Source: Pedobacter cryoconitis (GTDB lineage: Bacteria; Bacteroidota; Bacteroidia; Sphingobacteriales; Sphingobacteriaceae). From it: a DNA stretch of 64,000 bases. The DNA is taken from positions 62,001 through 126,000 of the forward strand of contig NZ_JACHCG010000004.1 of the NCBI RefSeq assembly GCF_014200595.1. The letters run 5' to 3'. This document shows positions 1 to 9,410 of the stretch, in pieces. The position numbers and the translations under genes are program-made. The notes below the pieces were generated by a model, which ran no database searches, had not been told where the DNA came from, and worked only from the letters and a program-made list of their open reading frames with translations. Every line of letters begins with the position of its first letter. Positions within the stretch are counted from its first letter, which is position 1.

Positions 1-485
1 TCATTACTCAGATCATAATTGCTGCTCGCGTAAATCATCATTGTCGCTTCACTACTCTTATCAAAGATAAAATCAAGGAACTTTGTTTTTGCTAAATCAG
101 CAATCACACCAGTTACTTTATCCTGAATAGGCTTAAGCAACTTTGCCCTGGTCTGGAAAAGCTCTCCCTCAGGGCCGAACTTCTGACGCTGAAACTCCTT
201 AGCAGCCTTTTCCTTCTCGATAATATCATTCTCTCTGCGCTTACGCATATCATCAGTCAATAACACCTGGTCTGCCTGATAAGCTTTGTACATTTTGTCA
301 ATCGCCGTAAAGTTGGCATCAACCTCTTTTTGCCACTGCTGAGACAATACATTCAGCTGATTCTGTGAAGACTTATACTCAGGTAGATTCTTAAGGATGT
401 ACTCCGTATCAACATAAGCGAACTTCTGTGCAAAAGCACCAAAACCTGCGAAAACTAAAACCCCGATTAAAATAATTTTTCTCAT
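1..485 (-). CDS. skp: OmpH/Skp family periplasmic chaperone (cut by window edge)
   Basis: Reading the minus strand from an ATG at 485 gives an open frame of 161 codons that runs off the window start, so the C-terminus is missing. It opens with a signal peptide (MRKIILIGVLVFAGFGAFA, cleavage before Gln). The mature part begins KFAYVDTEYILKNLPEY, the typical OmpH/Skp start, followed by a charged, probably coiled-coil stretch rich in Lys, Glu and Gln. Skp-type proteins hold unfolded outer-membrane proteins in the periplasm for delivery to BamA. The gene starts 7 bases after the bamA stop, so the two are very likely co-transcribed. Family assignment is firm; the symbol is used in the family sense, since Bacteroidota often have two tandem copies. 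Confidence 0.9.
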   Translation of the reverse strand, partial: MRKIILIGVLVFAGFGAFAQKFAYVDTEYILKNLPEYKSSQNQLNVLSQQWQKEVDANFTAIDKMYKAYQADQVLLTDDMRKRRENDIIEKEKAAKEFQRQKFGPEGELFQTRAKLLKPIQDKVTGVIADLAKTKFLDFIFDKSSEATMMIYASSNYDLSN

Positions 486-492
486 TTCTCTA

Positions 493-3051
493 TTAATTAA
501 ATCCACCCAATTGCTGAGCAATACTAAAAGTGAAGTTCTGTTTACCACCATTAGCCTGACCAGGAATGTTATCAAACGGAAACCCGTAATCAATACCCAG
601 CATACCAAATATCGGTAAAAATATTCTAGCTCCAATACCCGCAGACCTTCTCACGTTAAAAGGATTGAACTCTGAGAAACTGTTCCAGGTATTACCACCC
701 TCAGCAAAGCCCACAAGATACGCAGTTGCCTGCTGACTTGCAATAACAGGATATCTTAATTCCATAACATATTTAGTATATATCGGACTTCCTGAATTTG
801 TTGCAGTCTGAATCTGTCCGGCAGTTGTTGCAGTAGCAGGAGTAACCGCACTGTTCGCATAACCACGCATAGTGATGATCTCAGACCCCTGAAGGAAGTC
901 AAAACCCTGCATACCATCACCACCCAGTTTAAATCTTTCGAATGGAGACTGACCTACCGCATTATTGTAAGAACCTAAGAAACCAAACTGAGCCTGGCCC
1001 TTAAGAACCACTTTACCCATTACCCTCTGGAACCACTGACCCTCAAATTTCCACTTGTGGTATTCAGTAAATTTATAACGTAACTTATCTGATGCAGTTG
1101 CATAGTTGGTATGATTTAATAACGAATAAGGAGGAGTTGCCTGTATCGTGAATTTAAAATACGAACCCTCAGTAGGGAAGATTGGCGAGTTTCTTGAATC
1201 TCTGCTAATCTCCTGTGTTAAGTTGAAGTTATAAGACGTTCCCGTGCTGAACAAATATCCAGGATAGTTATTCAGGATATACTGCTGCATGTTGATGGCA
1301 TGTGAAATCTGGAAATAGTTATCAGGCCATTTTAATCTTCTTCCTAAACTTACAGTCACACCGTTTAAGCGGATACGCTGTGCAGTCTGCCCAACATCAA
1401 CACCATTCGAAGAAAGTGACGTAAATGCACTTAAACCGAAACTCACTGGTTTCTTTCCACCTAACCATGGCTCAGAGAAAGAGAAACTGTAAGACTGGTA
1501 GTATTTACCATTCGTCTGACCACGAAGACTCAGCTTCTGACCATCACCTTTTGGAAGTGGCTTGTAAGCCTTTGGATTTAATATATTTCTTAAAGAGAAG
1601 TTATTGAAAGTTAAACCAATAGTACCAATGATACGGCCACCACCGAAACCACCTGATAACTCTACCTGATCAGAAGGTTTCTCTTCCACAGCATATTCAA
1701 TATCAACCGTACCATCCGAAGGATTTGGTTTTGGAGTTGGTACCGTTTTAGACTCATCAAAGTTACCCAGCTGACCAAGGTCACGTACTGTACGTACCAG
1801 TAAATCTTTAGAGAACTTATCACCCGGTCTTGTACGTACCTCACGTAAAACTACCCTGTCATTTGTAATCGTATTTCCTTTTACAGTAATTCTGTTGTTG
1901 GTATACTGAGGACCTTCATAAATCCTTACTTCTAAATCTACAGTATCATTGTATATTTTTGTCTGAACAGGCTCCACATTAAAAGTCAGGTAACCATCAT
2001 TCAGGTAAATGCTTGATACGTCATCACTCTCTGCACCATTACCGTGAAGTTTAGTATTTAACTTCTCCTCACTGAAAACTTCACCTTTCTCAATACCCAA
2101 TACTTTGCTCAGATCTTTCGTTGCATATTTTGCATTTCCAGACCAGGTAATATTTCCAACATAATATTTCGGGCCTTCGTATAAATCGATCTTAACACCA
2201 ACAGATTTTCTGTTGTACAGGTAAGTAGTATCTTTGATGATCACCGCATCACGGTAACCTTTTTCCTGCATTTTAGCAATCAGCTTTTCCTTATCCTCTT
2301 TGTATTTATCCTTGCTGAATTTACCAGAACCAAATACTTTGTAGAAAGCCTGCTGCTTAGTTTTCTTCAAATACTTACGTAGAGTAGAAGCCTTGAAGTC
2401 CTTGTTACCAGTAAAATTGATCTCATGAACTTTAACTTTATTTCCCTTATCTACAAAAACCTGCAAAACCACCCCATTCTCCATGTTCGGATCCGGCTTG
2501 GTTTTATAGGTTACTTTCGTAAAGAAATAACCCTTTTCAGCCAGGTATTTATTGATGATTCCCGTTGTACTGTTGTAAGTATTTTCGTTGATAATCGTCT
2601 TTCCTGATTTAGAATTCAATTTCTCGGTAATATCCGTTTTCTGAGATTTGCTCAGTCCGTTCAGCTCAAACGAACTTAAACGCGGCCTCTCAACCACTTT
2701 AATATCAAAATAAACGGTATCCAGAACCATTTTAGTAATATCAAGTTCGATATCATCAAACAATCCCTGGGCCCATAGTGTTTTAATAGCATTGGAAGTT
2801 GCCTCCCCTGGAAGTAATATTTTTTCACCTTTAATTAATTTGGAAAGTGTAATAATAACTTCCTTATCAATAAACTTGGCGCCACTTAAAGTAGTTCCCC
2901 CTATCGTATATTCTTTAGGCTGAAAATAATCCATGTCCGTACCGCTGACTTTTAAGCTGGGGGCATTAGGATTGGACTTTGGACGGGTAATTTGTGCCAT
3001 TGCCGGTGAGCCGATCAACAGCAATAATATGAGTTGGTATATTCTTTTCAT
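493..3051 (-). CDS. bamA: Outer membrane protein assembly factor BamA
   Basis: 852 aa. BamA inserts beta-barrel proteins into the outer membrane. Residues 1-19 form a signal peptide ending AMA before Gln. Residues about 40-460 hold a series of POTRA-type repeats, with recurrent phrases such as KVHEINFTGNKDF and NRITVKGNT. From about residue 470 (EKPSDQVELSGGFGGG) a beta-barrel runs to the end, closing on an aromatic-rich strand (FTFSIAQQLGGFN). A MRGY motif near residue 740 fits the position of the conserved V/MRGF/Y loop-6 motif of the family. It lies between uppS upstream and skp downstream on the same strand, with a gap of 63 bases to uppS. Length and domain order are normal for Bacteroidota BamA. 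Confidence 0.96.
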   Translation of the reverse strand: MKRIYQLILLLLIGSPAMAQITRPKSNPNAPSLKVSGTDMDYFQPKEYTIGGTTLSGAKFIDKEVIITLSKLIKGEKILLPGEATSNAIKTLWAQGLFDDIELDITKMVLDTVYFDIKVVERPRLSSFELNGLSKSQKTDITEKLNSKSGKTIINENTYNSTTGIINKYLAEKGYFFTKVTYKTKPDPNMENGVVLQVFVDKGNKVKVHEINFTGNKDFKASTLRKYLKKTKQQAFYKVFGSGKFSKDKYKEDKEKLIAKMQEKGYRDAVIIKDTTYLYNRKSVGVKIDLYEGPKYYVGNITWSGNAKYATKDLSKVLGIEKGEVFSEEKLNTKLHGNGAESDDVSSIYLNDGYLTFNVEPVQTKIYNDTVDLEVRIYEGPQYTNNRITVKGNTITNDRVVLREVRTRPGDKFSKDLLVRTVRDLGQLGNFDESKTVPTPKPNPSDGTVDIEYAVEEKPSDQVELSGGFGGGRIIGTIGLTFNNFSLRNILNPKAYKPLPKGDGQKLSLRGQTNGKYYQSYSFSFSEPWLGGKKPVSFGLSAFTSLSSNGVDVGQTAQRIRLNGVTVSLGRRLKWPDNYFQISHAINMQQYILNNYPGYLFSTGTSYNFNLTQEISRDSRNSPIFPTEGSYFKFTIQATPPYSLLNHTNYATASDKLRYKFTEYHKWKFEGQWFQRVMGKVVLKGQAQFGFLGSYNNAVGQSPFERFKLGGDGMQGFDFLQGSEIITMRGYANSAVTPATATTAGQIQTATNSGSPIYTKYVMELRYPVIASQQATAYLVGFAEGGNTWNSFSEFNPFNVRRSAGIGARIFLPIFGMLGIDYGFPFDNIPGQANGGKQNFTFSIAQQLGGFN

Positions 3052-3114
3052 TTACATTCTAAAAAACGTTGCTAAGTTAATTTAAACACATGTTAAAAAG
3101 TGTTAAAAGTAAAA

Positions 3115-3855
3115 TTAGTTCAACTGTTCACTAATTTTACCGAAGCGACGTTCGCGCTTTTGGTAGTCTACAATAGCTTCAAAAAGGTCTTCTCTTCTGA
3201 AGTCCGGCCACAACGTCTCCGTAAAATACAGCTCGCTGTAAGCCATCTGCCACAGCAGAAAATTACTTACCCGATGCTCACCACTCGTACGGATCATCAA
3301 CTCAGGATCTGGCATATTTACAGTAGTTAATTGAGAAGAAAACTGCGCCTCATCAATCTCATCCACTTTAATTTTGCCATCCTGCACTAACAATGCAAGC
3401 TTTTTTGCAGCCTCCAGAATCTCCCATTTAGCACTGTAACTCAAAGCAAGAGTCAAAGTACAAGTGGTATTTCCCGCAGTCTTTTCCATTGCGCTTTTTA
3501 AATCATCAATACATTGCTGAGGTAAAGAGGCAATATCGCCAATGGCATTCAGCCTGATATTATTTTTGTTCAATGTATCTGTTTCATTGTTGATTGTAGC
3601 AATCAGCAATTCCATCAAAGCATTGACTTCATCTATAGGTCTGTTCCAGTTTTCCGTAGAAAAAGCATAGATCGTCAGGTATTTTACACCAATATCCGCA
3701 CACCCCTCTACAATATCTTTTACAGATATTACTCCGCTTTCATGACCGAAAGACCTGAATTTACCTTGATTTTTAGCCCATCTTCCATTCCCATCCATAA
3801 TAATAGCGATGTGTTCCGGTAAGCGGCTAGTATCGATTTGTTCTTTAAATCCCAT
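3115..3855 (-). CDS. uppS: Isoprenyl transferase (undecaprenyl diphosphate synthase)
   Basis: 246 aa. This cis-prenyltransferase condenses isopentenyl diphosphate onto farnesyl diphosphate to make the C55 lipid carrier for peptidoglycan and surface polysaccharide. The family start is plain: HIAIIMDGNGRWAK, with the catalytic Asp at residue 21, followed by the GHESG phosphate-binding region and YAFSTENWNRP. Near the C-terminus are the RTSGEHRVSNFLLWQ and SELYFTETLWPDF motifs. Length is typical. It lies directly upstream of bamA in the envelope operon, an order common in Bacteroidota. Confidence 0.96.
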   Translation of the reverse strand: MGFKEQIDTSRLPEHIAIIMDGNGRWAKNQGKFRSFGHESGVISVKDIVEGCADIGVKYLTIYAFSTENWNRPIDEVNALMELLIATINNETDTLNKNNIRLNAIGDIASLPQQCIDDLKSAMEKTAGNTTCTLTLALSYSAKWEILEAAKKLALLVQDGKIKVDEIDEAQFSSQLTTVNMPDPELMIRTSGEHRVSNFLLWQMAYSELYFTETLWPDFRREDLFEAIVDYQKRERRFGKISEQLN

Positions 3856-4001
3856 TTATTTGTGCAAATATGGCTAAAATGTCTAACATACTGAAGAATG
3901 GCAGGTTAGAAAGCTTCAAAGTTATAAGATATTTTGTTTATTTCTACCATAAACTTAGCAGGATAAGTTGATTTTAAGATAGGAGAGGTGAATAAAAGAG
4001 T

Positions 4002-4823
4002 CTAAAAACTATAACACTTATCAGAAGTAAACGTATAAGAAAGTCCTATATGTACAAAAAAGTAAGTATCATTTTTAACAAAATTACCACGCTGACCACC
4101 CGGAAGGAAATTTGGACGGTCAGGATCTCCAGGATAACGGGGTACAGAAGGGTCGGAAAGATTAACGCCCCCCGGATTCTTACTGCTTGCAGGACTGATC
4201 ACAGACGATGCCGGATATCTGTCACCCACATCATCCAGATAATCTGTTTTCGCAGTCCGGTAGCCCAGCTGTGTAAACAGACCTAGACGCTCCCCGATTC
4301 TGTACTTCATCCCTATTCCGTAAGGAATACTCATTGCATAGTTTTTATACTTTTTACCTTCAGTTTCATAGTATCTTAATTCGAAGGTTTCGCCGTTATA
4401 TTTAGCTTTCGGATTAAACAAGACCCCACCAACCCCTGCGAATATATAAGGCGTGAAATTTGTCCTTCCGCCACCGGAAAAATAATCCAGGAAGTTAAAA
4501 TCCACCTGTAAACTCAGCTCATTCAGAGAAGTAGAAAAATTAAGATTACGGGTTTTCAGGCTCAGGTCGTCAGAATTTACATCGTTCCCACCTATTTTTC
4601 CATAATTATAATGGATACCAACAGCCCAGTAAGGATTAAAATTACGTTTGATATAAGCACCAAAAGCAACACCGCTTGGCTTAAAAAGATTAGTCGGATT
4701 AATATCGCCTATATATCCCGCAGCACCTGCATTCACGCCTAATTCCGTTGTCTGCGCCAGCGCAGCACCAGAGAAAACACAGCTCAGCGCAACAGAAAAT
4801 ATGGTCTTTTTTAAACTCTTCAT
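4002..4823 (-). CDS. DUF6089-type outer membrane beta-barrel protein
   Basis: 273 aa from the ATG at 4823. An in-frame extension of seven codons exists, but it overlaps the nadK end, and the signal peptide (MKSLKKTIFSVALSCVFSGAALA before Gln) begins naturally here. The mature protein has alternating aromatic and glycine-rich strands (LGVNAGAAGYIGDIN, FTPYIFAGVGGVLFNP, YGIGMKYRIGERLGLFTQLGYR) ending YFFVHIGLSYTF, which suggests a small outer-membrane barrel of the porin-like/DUF6089 group often found beside nadK in Bacteroidota. Function is unknown. It starts one base after the nadK stop, so translation is probably coupled. Confidence 0.8.
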   Translation of the reverse strand: MKSLKKTIFSVALSCVFSGAALAQTTELGVNAGAAGYIGDINPTNLFKPSGVAFGAYIKRNFNPYWAVGIHYNYGKIGGNDVNSDDLSLKTRNLNFSTSLNELSLQVDFNFLDYFSGGGRTNFTPYIFAGVGGVLFNPKAKYNGETFELRYYETEGKKYKNYAMSIPYGIGMKYRIGERLGLFTQLGYRTAKTDYLDDVGDRYPASSVISPASSKNPGGVNLSDPSVPRYPGDPDRPNFLPGGQRGNFVKNDTYFFVHIGLSYTFTSDKCYSF

Positions 4824-4824
4824 T

Positions 4825-5706
4825 CTAATAATTACGGGTATCAATTCCCCAAAGTAATTTGTTCCTCAAGGTAGTAAGATAACTTTCATTATTCAAACGA
4901 ATAAGATTCACATGAAATGCAGCCTTATTTACTGTTATTTTCACAGAACGATCTACAGTAGCAGTCCTGGAATCGCAGGATACCAGGAATTTGGTACTGC
5001 GGGCTTCAACCTCAAACCTTAAAGTAACATCATCCGGAATAATTACAGGTCTTACATTCAGGTTATGCGGTGCAATCGGTGTAATGACAAAATTCTGTGC
5101 ACTTGGAAATATAATCGGGCCTCCGCAGCTTAAAGAATAGGCGGTAGAACCAGTAGGCGTGGCAATAATTAATCCGTCTGCCCAGTATGAATTGATAAAC
5201 TCATCATTCATATAAGCATGGATAATCATCATTGCTGTATTATCACGTCTGTGAATAGTGATATCATTGAGTGCGAAGTTTTCATCGCCAAAAAGATGAT
5301 GCTTGGACTCTACGTTGAGCAACGTCCGTTTATCCAAAGAATATTGTTTATTGACTAACGCTTCAATGGCATTTCTGATTTCATTTTTATTGATACTTGC
5401 TAAAAACCCAAGCCTTCCAAAGTTGATCCCGATCACCGGGATTCCAGAATCTCTGATCAAAGCAAGCGTATCAAGCAGCGTCCCATCCCCACCCAGACTA
5501 ATCAGGATTTCGGCATGATCACGCAGTTCCAGATAATTGGAAAAGGTTTCAATATTGGCAGGGAGCTTTACTTTATCTTCAATAAACTCATTATACTCTT
5601 TGTGAACAATCGTCTCAATCCCATAATGTTCCAGGGCATTAAAAACTTCTTGCACGAAAGGCAAAACGCTGTTATTGAACTCTCTGCCGTAAATTGCAAT
5701 CTTCAT
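4825..5706 (-). CDS. nadK: NAD kinase
   Basis: 293 aa. It phosphorylates NAD+ to NADP+ in the cytoplasm. The family-defining GGDGT motif is at residues 72-76 (ISLGGDGTLLDT), followed by GINFGRLGFLA and the second conserved segment TPTGSTAYSLSCGGP. The C-terminal region around PVIIPDDVTLRFEVEAR is also typical. The gene lies between the CBS-domain gene and the DUF6089 gene, with a gap of 39 bases upstream and 1 base downstream. Nothing unusual is seen. Confidence 0.96.
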   Translation of the reverse strand: MKIAIYGREFNNSVLPFVQEVFNALEHYGIETIVHKEYNEFIEDKVKLPANIETFSNYLELRDHAEILISLGGDGTLLDTLALIRDSGIPVIGINFGRLGFLASINKNEIRNAIEALVNKQYSLDKRTLLNVESKHHLFGDENFALNDITIHRRDNTAMMIIHAYMNDEFINSYWADGLIIATPTGSTAYSLSCGGPIIFPSAQNFVITPIAPHNLNVRPVIIPDDVTLRFEVEARSTKFLVSCDSRTATVDRSVKITVNKAAFHVNLIRLNNESYLTTLRNKLLWGIDTRNY

Positions 5707-5745
5707 TTAGATAAATATTGTATGTTGAATGGTTACAGGAATGAA

Positions 5746-6408
5746 TTAAACATTTAAATAACTCATTAACAAATTATATCTGTCTTCCGTTCCGTTATCC
5801 TGAGTGGTACTGTTAAAAACCGCTTTAACCTGGTAATCATATCTTTCAAAAGAAGATATGATTCCGGATAATTCAGTTTTATTAATTTTCAGTGTAACCT
5901 CTAAGCGGGTAGAATCTGGAAAATTCTGCACGTAAGAGGATAAGATTTGTGCATTATCACCCTCAACAATCTGCGCCATATGCGACAAAGAGTTATTGCG
6001 GTTGTTAATTTCCAGAACGATGATTCCCCCTGGTTCTTTAACTGCAAAAATATCTGAAGTATACTTTAATAAGTCATGTATAGAAATGACACCCAGATAA
6101 TTCTTTTTATAATCCAGTACCGGCACTAAAGAAAGTTTCAGCTGATCAAATATCCTGATCACATCATAAACATGAACATCCTGATAAACGAACGGGTTAA
6201 GAATAGTTAAAGAAAGGCCACCTATAGGCTCTTCCACATTTCTTATTTCCAGCAGGTGATCTTCAGCTACAATGCCCAGAAACTGGCCATTGTTCAATAC
6301 CGGTAAATGGTTTAATTTGAACTCAGCCATCCTGTCCAAAGCAGTATGCACCGTTTCAGAAGTCTGTAACGGCAGGATCGAATTGGATATGAGTTCAGAT
6401 GCAAACAT
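5746..6408 (-). CDS. CBS-domain protein with C-terminal ACT-like region
   Basis: 220 aa, no signal peptide or membrane segment. Residues about 1-125 form a tandem CBS pair (LDRMAEFKLNHLPVLNNGQFLGIVAED and FDQLKLSLVPVLDYKKNYLGVISIHDLL). Such pairs usually bind adenine nucleotides as a regulatory module. Residues about 130-205 (GGIIVLEINNRNNSLSHMAQIV onward) resemble an ACT-type fold, giving an AcuB-like layout. No catalytic domain is attached. It follows the alpha/beta hydrolase by 2 bases and precedes nadK by 39, so it belongs to the same transcription unit. Its exact role is not known. Confidence 0.85.
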   Translation of the reverse strand: MFASELISNSILPLQTSETVHTALDRMAEFKLNHLPVLNNGQFLGIVAEDHLLEIRNVEEPIGGLSLTILNPFVYQDVHVYDVIRIFDQLKLSLVPVLDYKKNYLGVISIHDLLKYTSDIFAVKEPGGIIVLEINNRNNSLSHMAQIVEGDNAQILSSYVQNFPDSTRLEVTLKINKTELSGIISSFERYDYQVKAVFNSTTQDNGTEDRYNLLMSYLNV

Positions 6409-6410
6409 GG

Positions 6411-7175
6411 TTATTTCAGTAAAATTCTATCTAAGAAAGTACTCAGATATTTATTAAAAATTTCAGGATGCTCCATCATCGGAACATGCCCGCATTTATC
6501 AACCCAGTTTAACTCTGAATTAGGCAGCAGCTGATGAAATTCTTCAGCCACATCCGGCGGAGTTACCTGGTCATTTTTTCCCCAGATCAAAGAAACAGGG
6601 ATCGTAATTTTATTCAGTTCCTTAGACATATTGTGGCGGATAGCAGATTTTGCCAAAGCCAGAATACGGATAACTCTTGAACGTTCATTAACCGTTTTAA
6701 ATATCTCATCTACCATTTCTTTCGTCGCGATAGAAGGATCATAAAAAGTAAATTCTACCTTTTCACGAATATAATCATAGCTCTCTCTTCTTGGGAAAGA
6801 ACCACCAAAAGCATTCTCATATAAACCAGAACTACCAGTTAATACCAATGCTTTTACGCTTTCCTGATGTGCTGCCGTAACAACAAGTCCAAGATGTCCG
6901 CCTAATGAATTTCCGATCAGTACAACTTGTCCGAGTTTTTTAAACTTTATAAATTTATGAATGTACTTTGCTAAACTTTTAACTCCTAAAGTAAGGATTG
7001 GCAATTCATATATAGGTAAAATTGGCACTAGTATATGGTAATTCTCCTTGAAATGATCAATAACCGGTTCCCAATTGCTCAACTCTCCCATCAAACCATG
7101 AAGTAATACCAGGGTTTCGCCTTTTCCGGCCTCTATATACTTAAACCCATCCTCTTCTATTACTTCGTATTTCAT
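6411..7175 (-). CDS. Alpha/beta fold hydrolase
   Basis: 254 aa, cytoplasmic. The fold is supported by the oxyanion segment LVLLHGLMGE, the nucleophile elbow GNSLGG with Ser90, an acid at Asp202 in WGKNDQVTPP, and a catalytic His230 in CGHVPMMEHP. The three triad residues are in the right order and spacing for the family. Substrate cannot be told from the sequence. It is the first gene of the minus-strand run leading to bamA and skp, 2 bases ahead of the CBS gene. Confidence 0.88.
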   Translation of the reverse strand: MKYEVIEEDGFKYIEAGKGETLVLLHGLMGELSNWEPVIDHFKENYHILVPILPIYELPILTLGVKSLAKYIHKFIKFKKLGQVVLIGNSLGGHLGLVVTAAHQESVKALVLTGSSGLYENAFGGSFPRRESYDYIREKVEFTFYDPSIATKEMVDEIFKTVNERSRVIRILALAKSAIRHNMSKELNKITIPVSLIWGKNDQVTPPDVAEEFHQLLPNSELNWVDKCGHVPMMEHPEIFNKYLSTFLDRILLK

Positions 7176-7345
7176 GTATGTATATATTTCTGTAAATGTT
7201 TCCCGGAATGGTTACTGACACAATGGTGTCCGGTTCATCATTGTTTCTAAAGATACGCTACTAAGTTAGTCGCCTGATTTTATTTTAAACAAAAAAAACT
7301 ATTATTTTTAAAAAATAATTCTTTACAGATACCATCTAACACAAT

Positions 7346-7792
7346 TTATGCCAATTGGGTTTTAACAATTTCAGCTATCAATTTGCCATCAGCCTTACCA
7401 GCCAGTTCTTTATTTGCCAGCCCCATAATACGGCCCATATCTTTTACTGTAACTGCACCAGCAGCTGCTATCAGCTTAGCAATCAGAACTTCTACTTCTT
7501 CTTTGCTTAATTGCTGTGGCATAAACTGACTGATTACTGCGATTTCTTCATCCTCAATTACAGCCAGGTCTTCTCTGCCTTGTTGTTTGTAAATATCAGA
7601 AGACTCTTTTCTTTGTTTAATTAAACGCTGAAGAATTTTCATTTCCGCATCTTCAGTAATTTCTTCTGCTGATCCTTTTTCCGTTCTTGCTACTAATAAT
7701 GCAGCTTTAATTGCGCGTAAACCTCTTAATGCAGCCTGATCTTTAGCTAACATTGCTTTTTTTATTTCCTGATCTATAATTGCAGATACCAT
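7346..7792 (-). CDS. yqeY: GatB/YqeY domain protein
   Basis: 148 aa. Stand-alone YqeY proteins resemble the tRNA-contacting tail of GatB, the amidotransferase subunit; their own role is not firmly settled. The sequence is a canonical copy: IDQEIKKAMLAKDQAALRGLRAIKAAL at the start, ILQRLIKQRKESSDIY in the middle and VKDMGRIMGLANKELAGKADG near the end. Predicted soluble and helical. It begins 18 bases downstream of the SDR gene and is probably co-transcribed with it. Confidence 0.9.
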   Translation of the reverse strand: MVSAIIDQEIKKAMLAKDQAALRGLRAIKAALLVARTEKGSAEEITEDAEMKILQRLIKQRKESSDIYKQQGREDLAVIEDEEIAVISQFMPQQLSKEEVEVLIAKLIAAAGAVTVKDMGRIMGLANKELAGKADGKLIAEIVKTQLA

Positions 7793-7810
7793 ATTTCTTA
7801 AACTTTTATT

Positions 7811-8566
7811 CTAATTTCTATTTACTACTGTTGCTGATGCCTGTGCAGTTGGCATAATCAGCATATCATTTATATTCACGTGTGCAGGGCGGCTAACTGC
7901 AAACCAGATGGCATCGGCAATATCCTGTGCCAATAAAGGTTCTAACCCTTCATATACCTTTTTCGCCTTGTCTTCATCTCCTTTAAAACGGACTACAGAA
8001 AATTCTGTTTCTACCATACCAGGATTAATTGCGGTCACTTTGATACCATGTGGAAGCAAGTCCAGACGCATTCCTTTATTTAGGGCATCCACTGCATGTT
8101 TTGTTGCACAATAAACATTTCCGTTTGGATAAACTTCTTTACCTGCAATAGAACCAATATTGATGATGTGCCCTTTTTTAGCAGCGATCATCCAGTTGGA
8201 AACTATTTTAGTTACATAAAGCAAACCCTTTACATTGGTATCTATCATGGTGTCCCAGTCGTTGGTATCTCCATTTTGAACCGGATCCAGTCCCTGGCTT
8301 AAGCCTGCATTGTTAATCAATACATCAACCTTTTTCCAGTCTTCAGGTAAGCTTTCAAAAACTTCTTTCAGCACTGAATTATCTCTTACATCTGCAATAA
8401 GTGTTTTAATCTCTACCGCATATTTATCTGCTAAATGTTTAGCAACTTCTTTTAGTTTTTCTTCTCTTCTGGCCACCAATACCAATTGATATCCTTGCTG
8501 TGCAAATAAGTGTGCACATGATTTTCCTATACCTGAAGTCGCGCCTGTTATTAATGCAGTTTTCAT
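7811..8566 (-). CDS. SDR family oxidoreductase
   Basis: 251 aa, classical short-chain dehydrogenase. The cofactor motif TGATSGIG (residues 7-14), the NNAG motif at 85-88, Ser139 in NIGSIAG, and the YxxxK motif with Tyr152 and Lys156 are all intact. The Arg pair after the second strand (LVARREEK) suggests a preference for NADP(H). It most resembles the YdfG/serine-dehydrogenase-like group, but the substrate is an inference. It is followed closely by yqeY. Confidence 0.9.
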   Translation of the reverse strand: MKTALITGATSGIGKSCAHLFAQQGYQLVLVARREEKLKEVAKHLADKYAVEIKTLIADVRDNSVLKEVFESLPEDWKKVDVLINNAGLSQGLDPVQNGDTNDWDTMIDTNVKGLLYVTKIVSNWMIAAKKGHIINIGSIAGKEVYPNGNVYCATKHAVDALNKGMRLDLLPHGIKVTAINPGMVETEFSVVRFKGDEDKAKKVYEGLEPLLAQDIADAIWFAVSRPAHVNINDMLIMPTAQASATVVNRN

Positions 8567-8624
8567 AAAAATCTATTTTTATATACCCTTTCAAACAAAG
8601 CTATTAAAATTCAATCAGGCTGCA

Positions 8625-9401
8625 TCATTCGAAGAATAAACTGAATGTCACATGACGCAACATCAATTTATCTATCGGATTGTTATATGGATTAATCTCT
8701 GTTCTGTCCAAAACATCATTCAGTGAATAAGACAGTTTGATTTCGGGAGACATTTTAAAATACTCGAAATACAGATCCAGTCCAAAAGCTGCTTCTAAAG
8801 ACCAGTAGCTCTTTTTATTTTTCAGAAATTTGAACTCTTCATCTAATTGTGAATCGTCCGATTTTTTCTTGGAAGCGATATCCATTGAATACTTTGCCCC
8901 ATATAACATATAAGCCCTGAAGTTATTTCTTCTATCTGACTTGATCTTAATACCCAGCGGAAATTCAACCATCGTGGCAGTCACTTTCTTTTCAATCGTA
9001 TTGGTTAAGGCCGGGTTATTTAACTGATTGCCCCCACTGTTCACATAAGGTACATATTCATACTCCATCAGCCGGTCTGTAAAAACCAATGTTGGCGTTA
9101 ACCTGACGTCAATATGATTATTGACCCTGCCATTGACCACAAAACCAATTCCAAATCCCGGAGAGGATTTACCGTACATAGCATTCAGTGAATCCGTGAT
9201 CAACCCCCTTGACGGATCAAGACGTGACTGGTACGGATCTCTCCAATTCTCCTTTTTCTTAATCTTATAAGAAGATCCTGTATATTGAAAAGTAAACCCA
9301 AAGTGTACATTCTCATCATCGACACCACCACCCCAGTTTTGAGCTCTGGCAGCGGCGACTGAAAAAAGAAGAACAACTAACAGGCTTATTTTTAATTTCA
9401 T
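8625..9401 (-). CDS. porT: PorT family type IX secretion protein
   Basis: 258 aa. PorT is an outer-membrane beta-barrel protein needed for the type IX secretion system (T9SS) of Bacteroidota. A signal peptide (residues 1-20, ending ARA before Gln) is followed by alternating amphipathic strands such as NVHFGFTFQYTGSSY, ATMVEFPLGIKIKSD and SYWSLEAAFGLDLYF, ending LRHVTFSLFFE. The position 9 bases after a ubiE/menG gene is the usual context for porT in this phylum. The T9SS-sorted protein at 24523 shows the pathway has clients in this genome. Confidence 0.87.
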   Translation of the reverse strand: MKLKISLLVVLLFSVAAARAQNWGGGVDDENVHFGFTFQYTGSSYKIKKKENWRDPYQSRLDPSRGLITDSLNAMYGKSSPGFGIGFVVNGRVNNHIDVRLTPTLVFTDRLMEYEYVPYVNSGGNQLNNPALTNTIEKKVTATMVEFPLGIKIKSDRRNNFRAYMLYGAKYSMDIASKKKSDDSQLDEEFKFLKNKKSYWSLEAAFGLDLYFEYFKMSPEIKLSYSLNDVLDRTEINPYNNPIDKLMLRHVTFSLFFE

Positions 9402-9410
9402 CTGAATGGA

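Noticed and set aside
7217..7230. Short GACAC/GTGTC hairpin in the hydrolase-yqeY gap
   Set aside because: The stem is only 5 bp with no T-run; it is too weak to call a terminator or operator.
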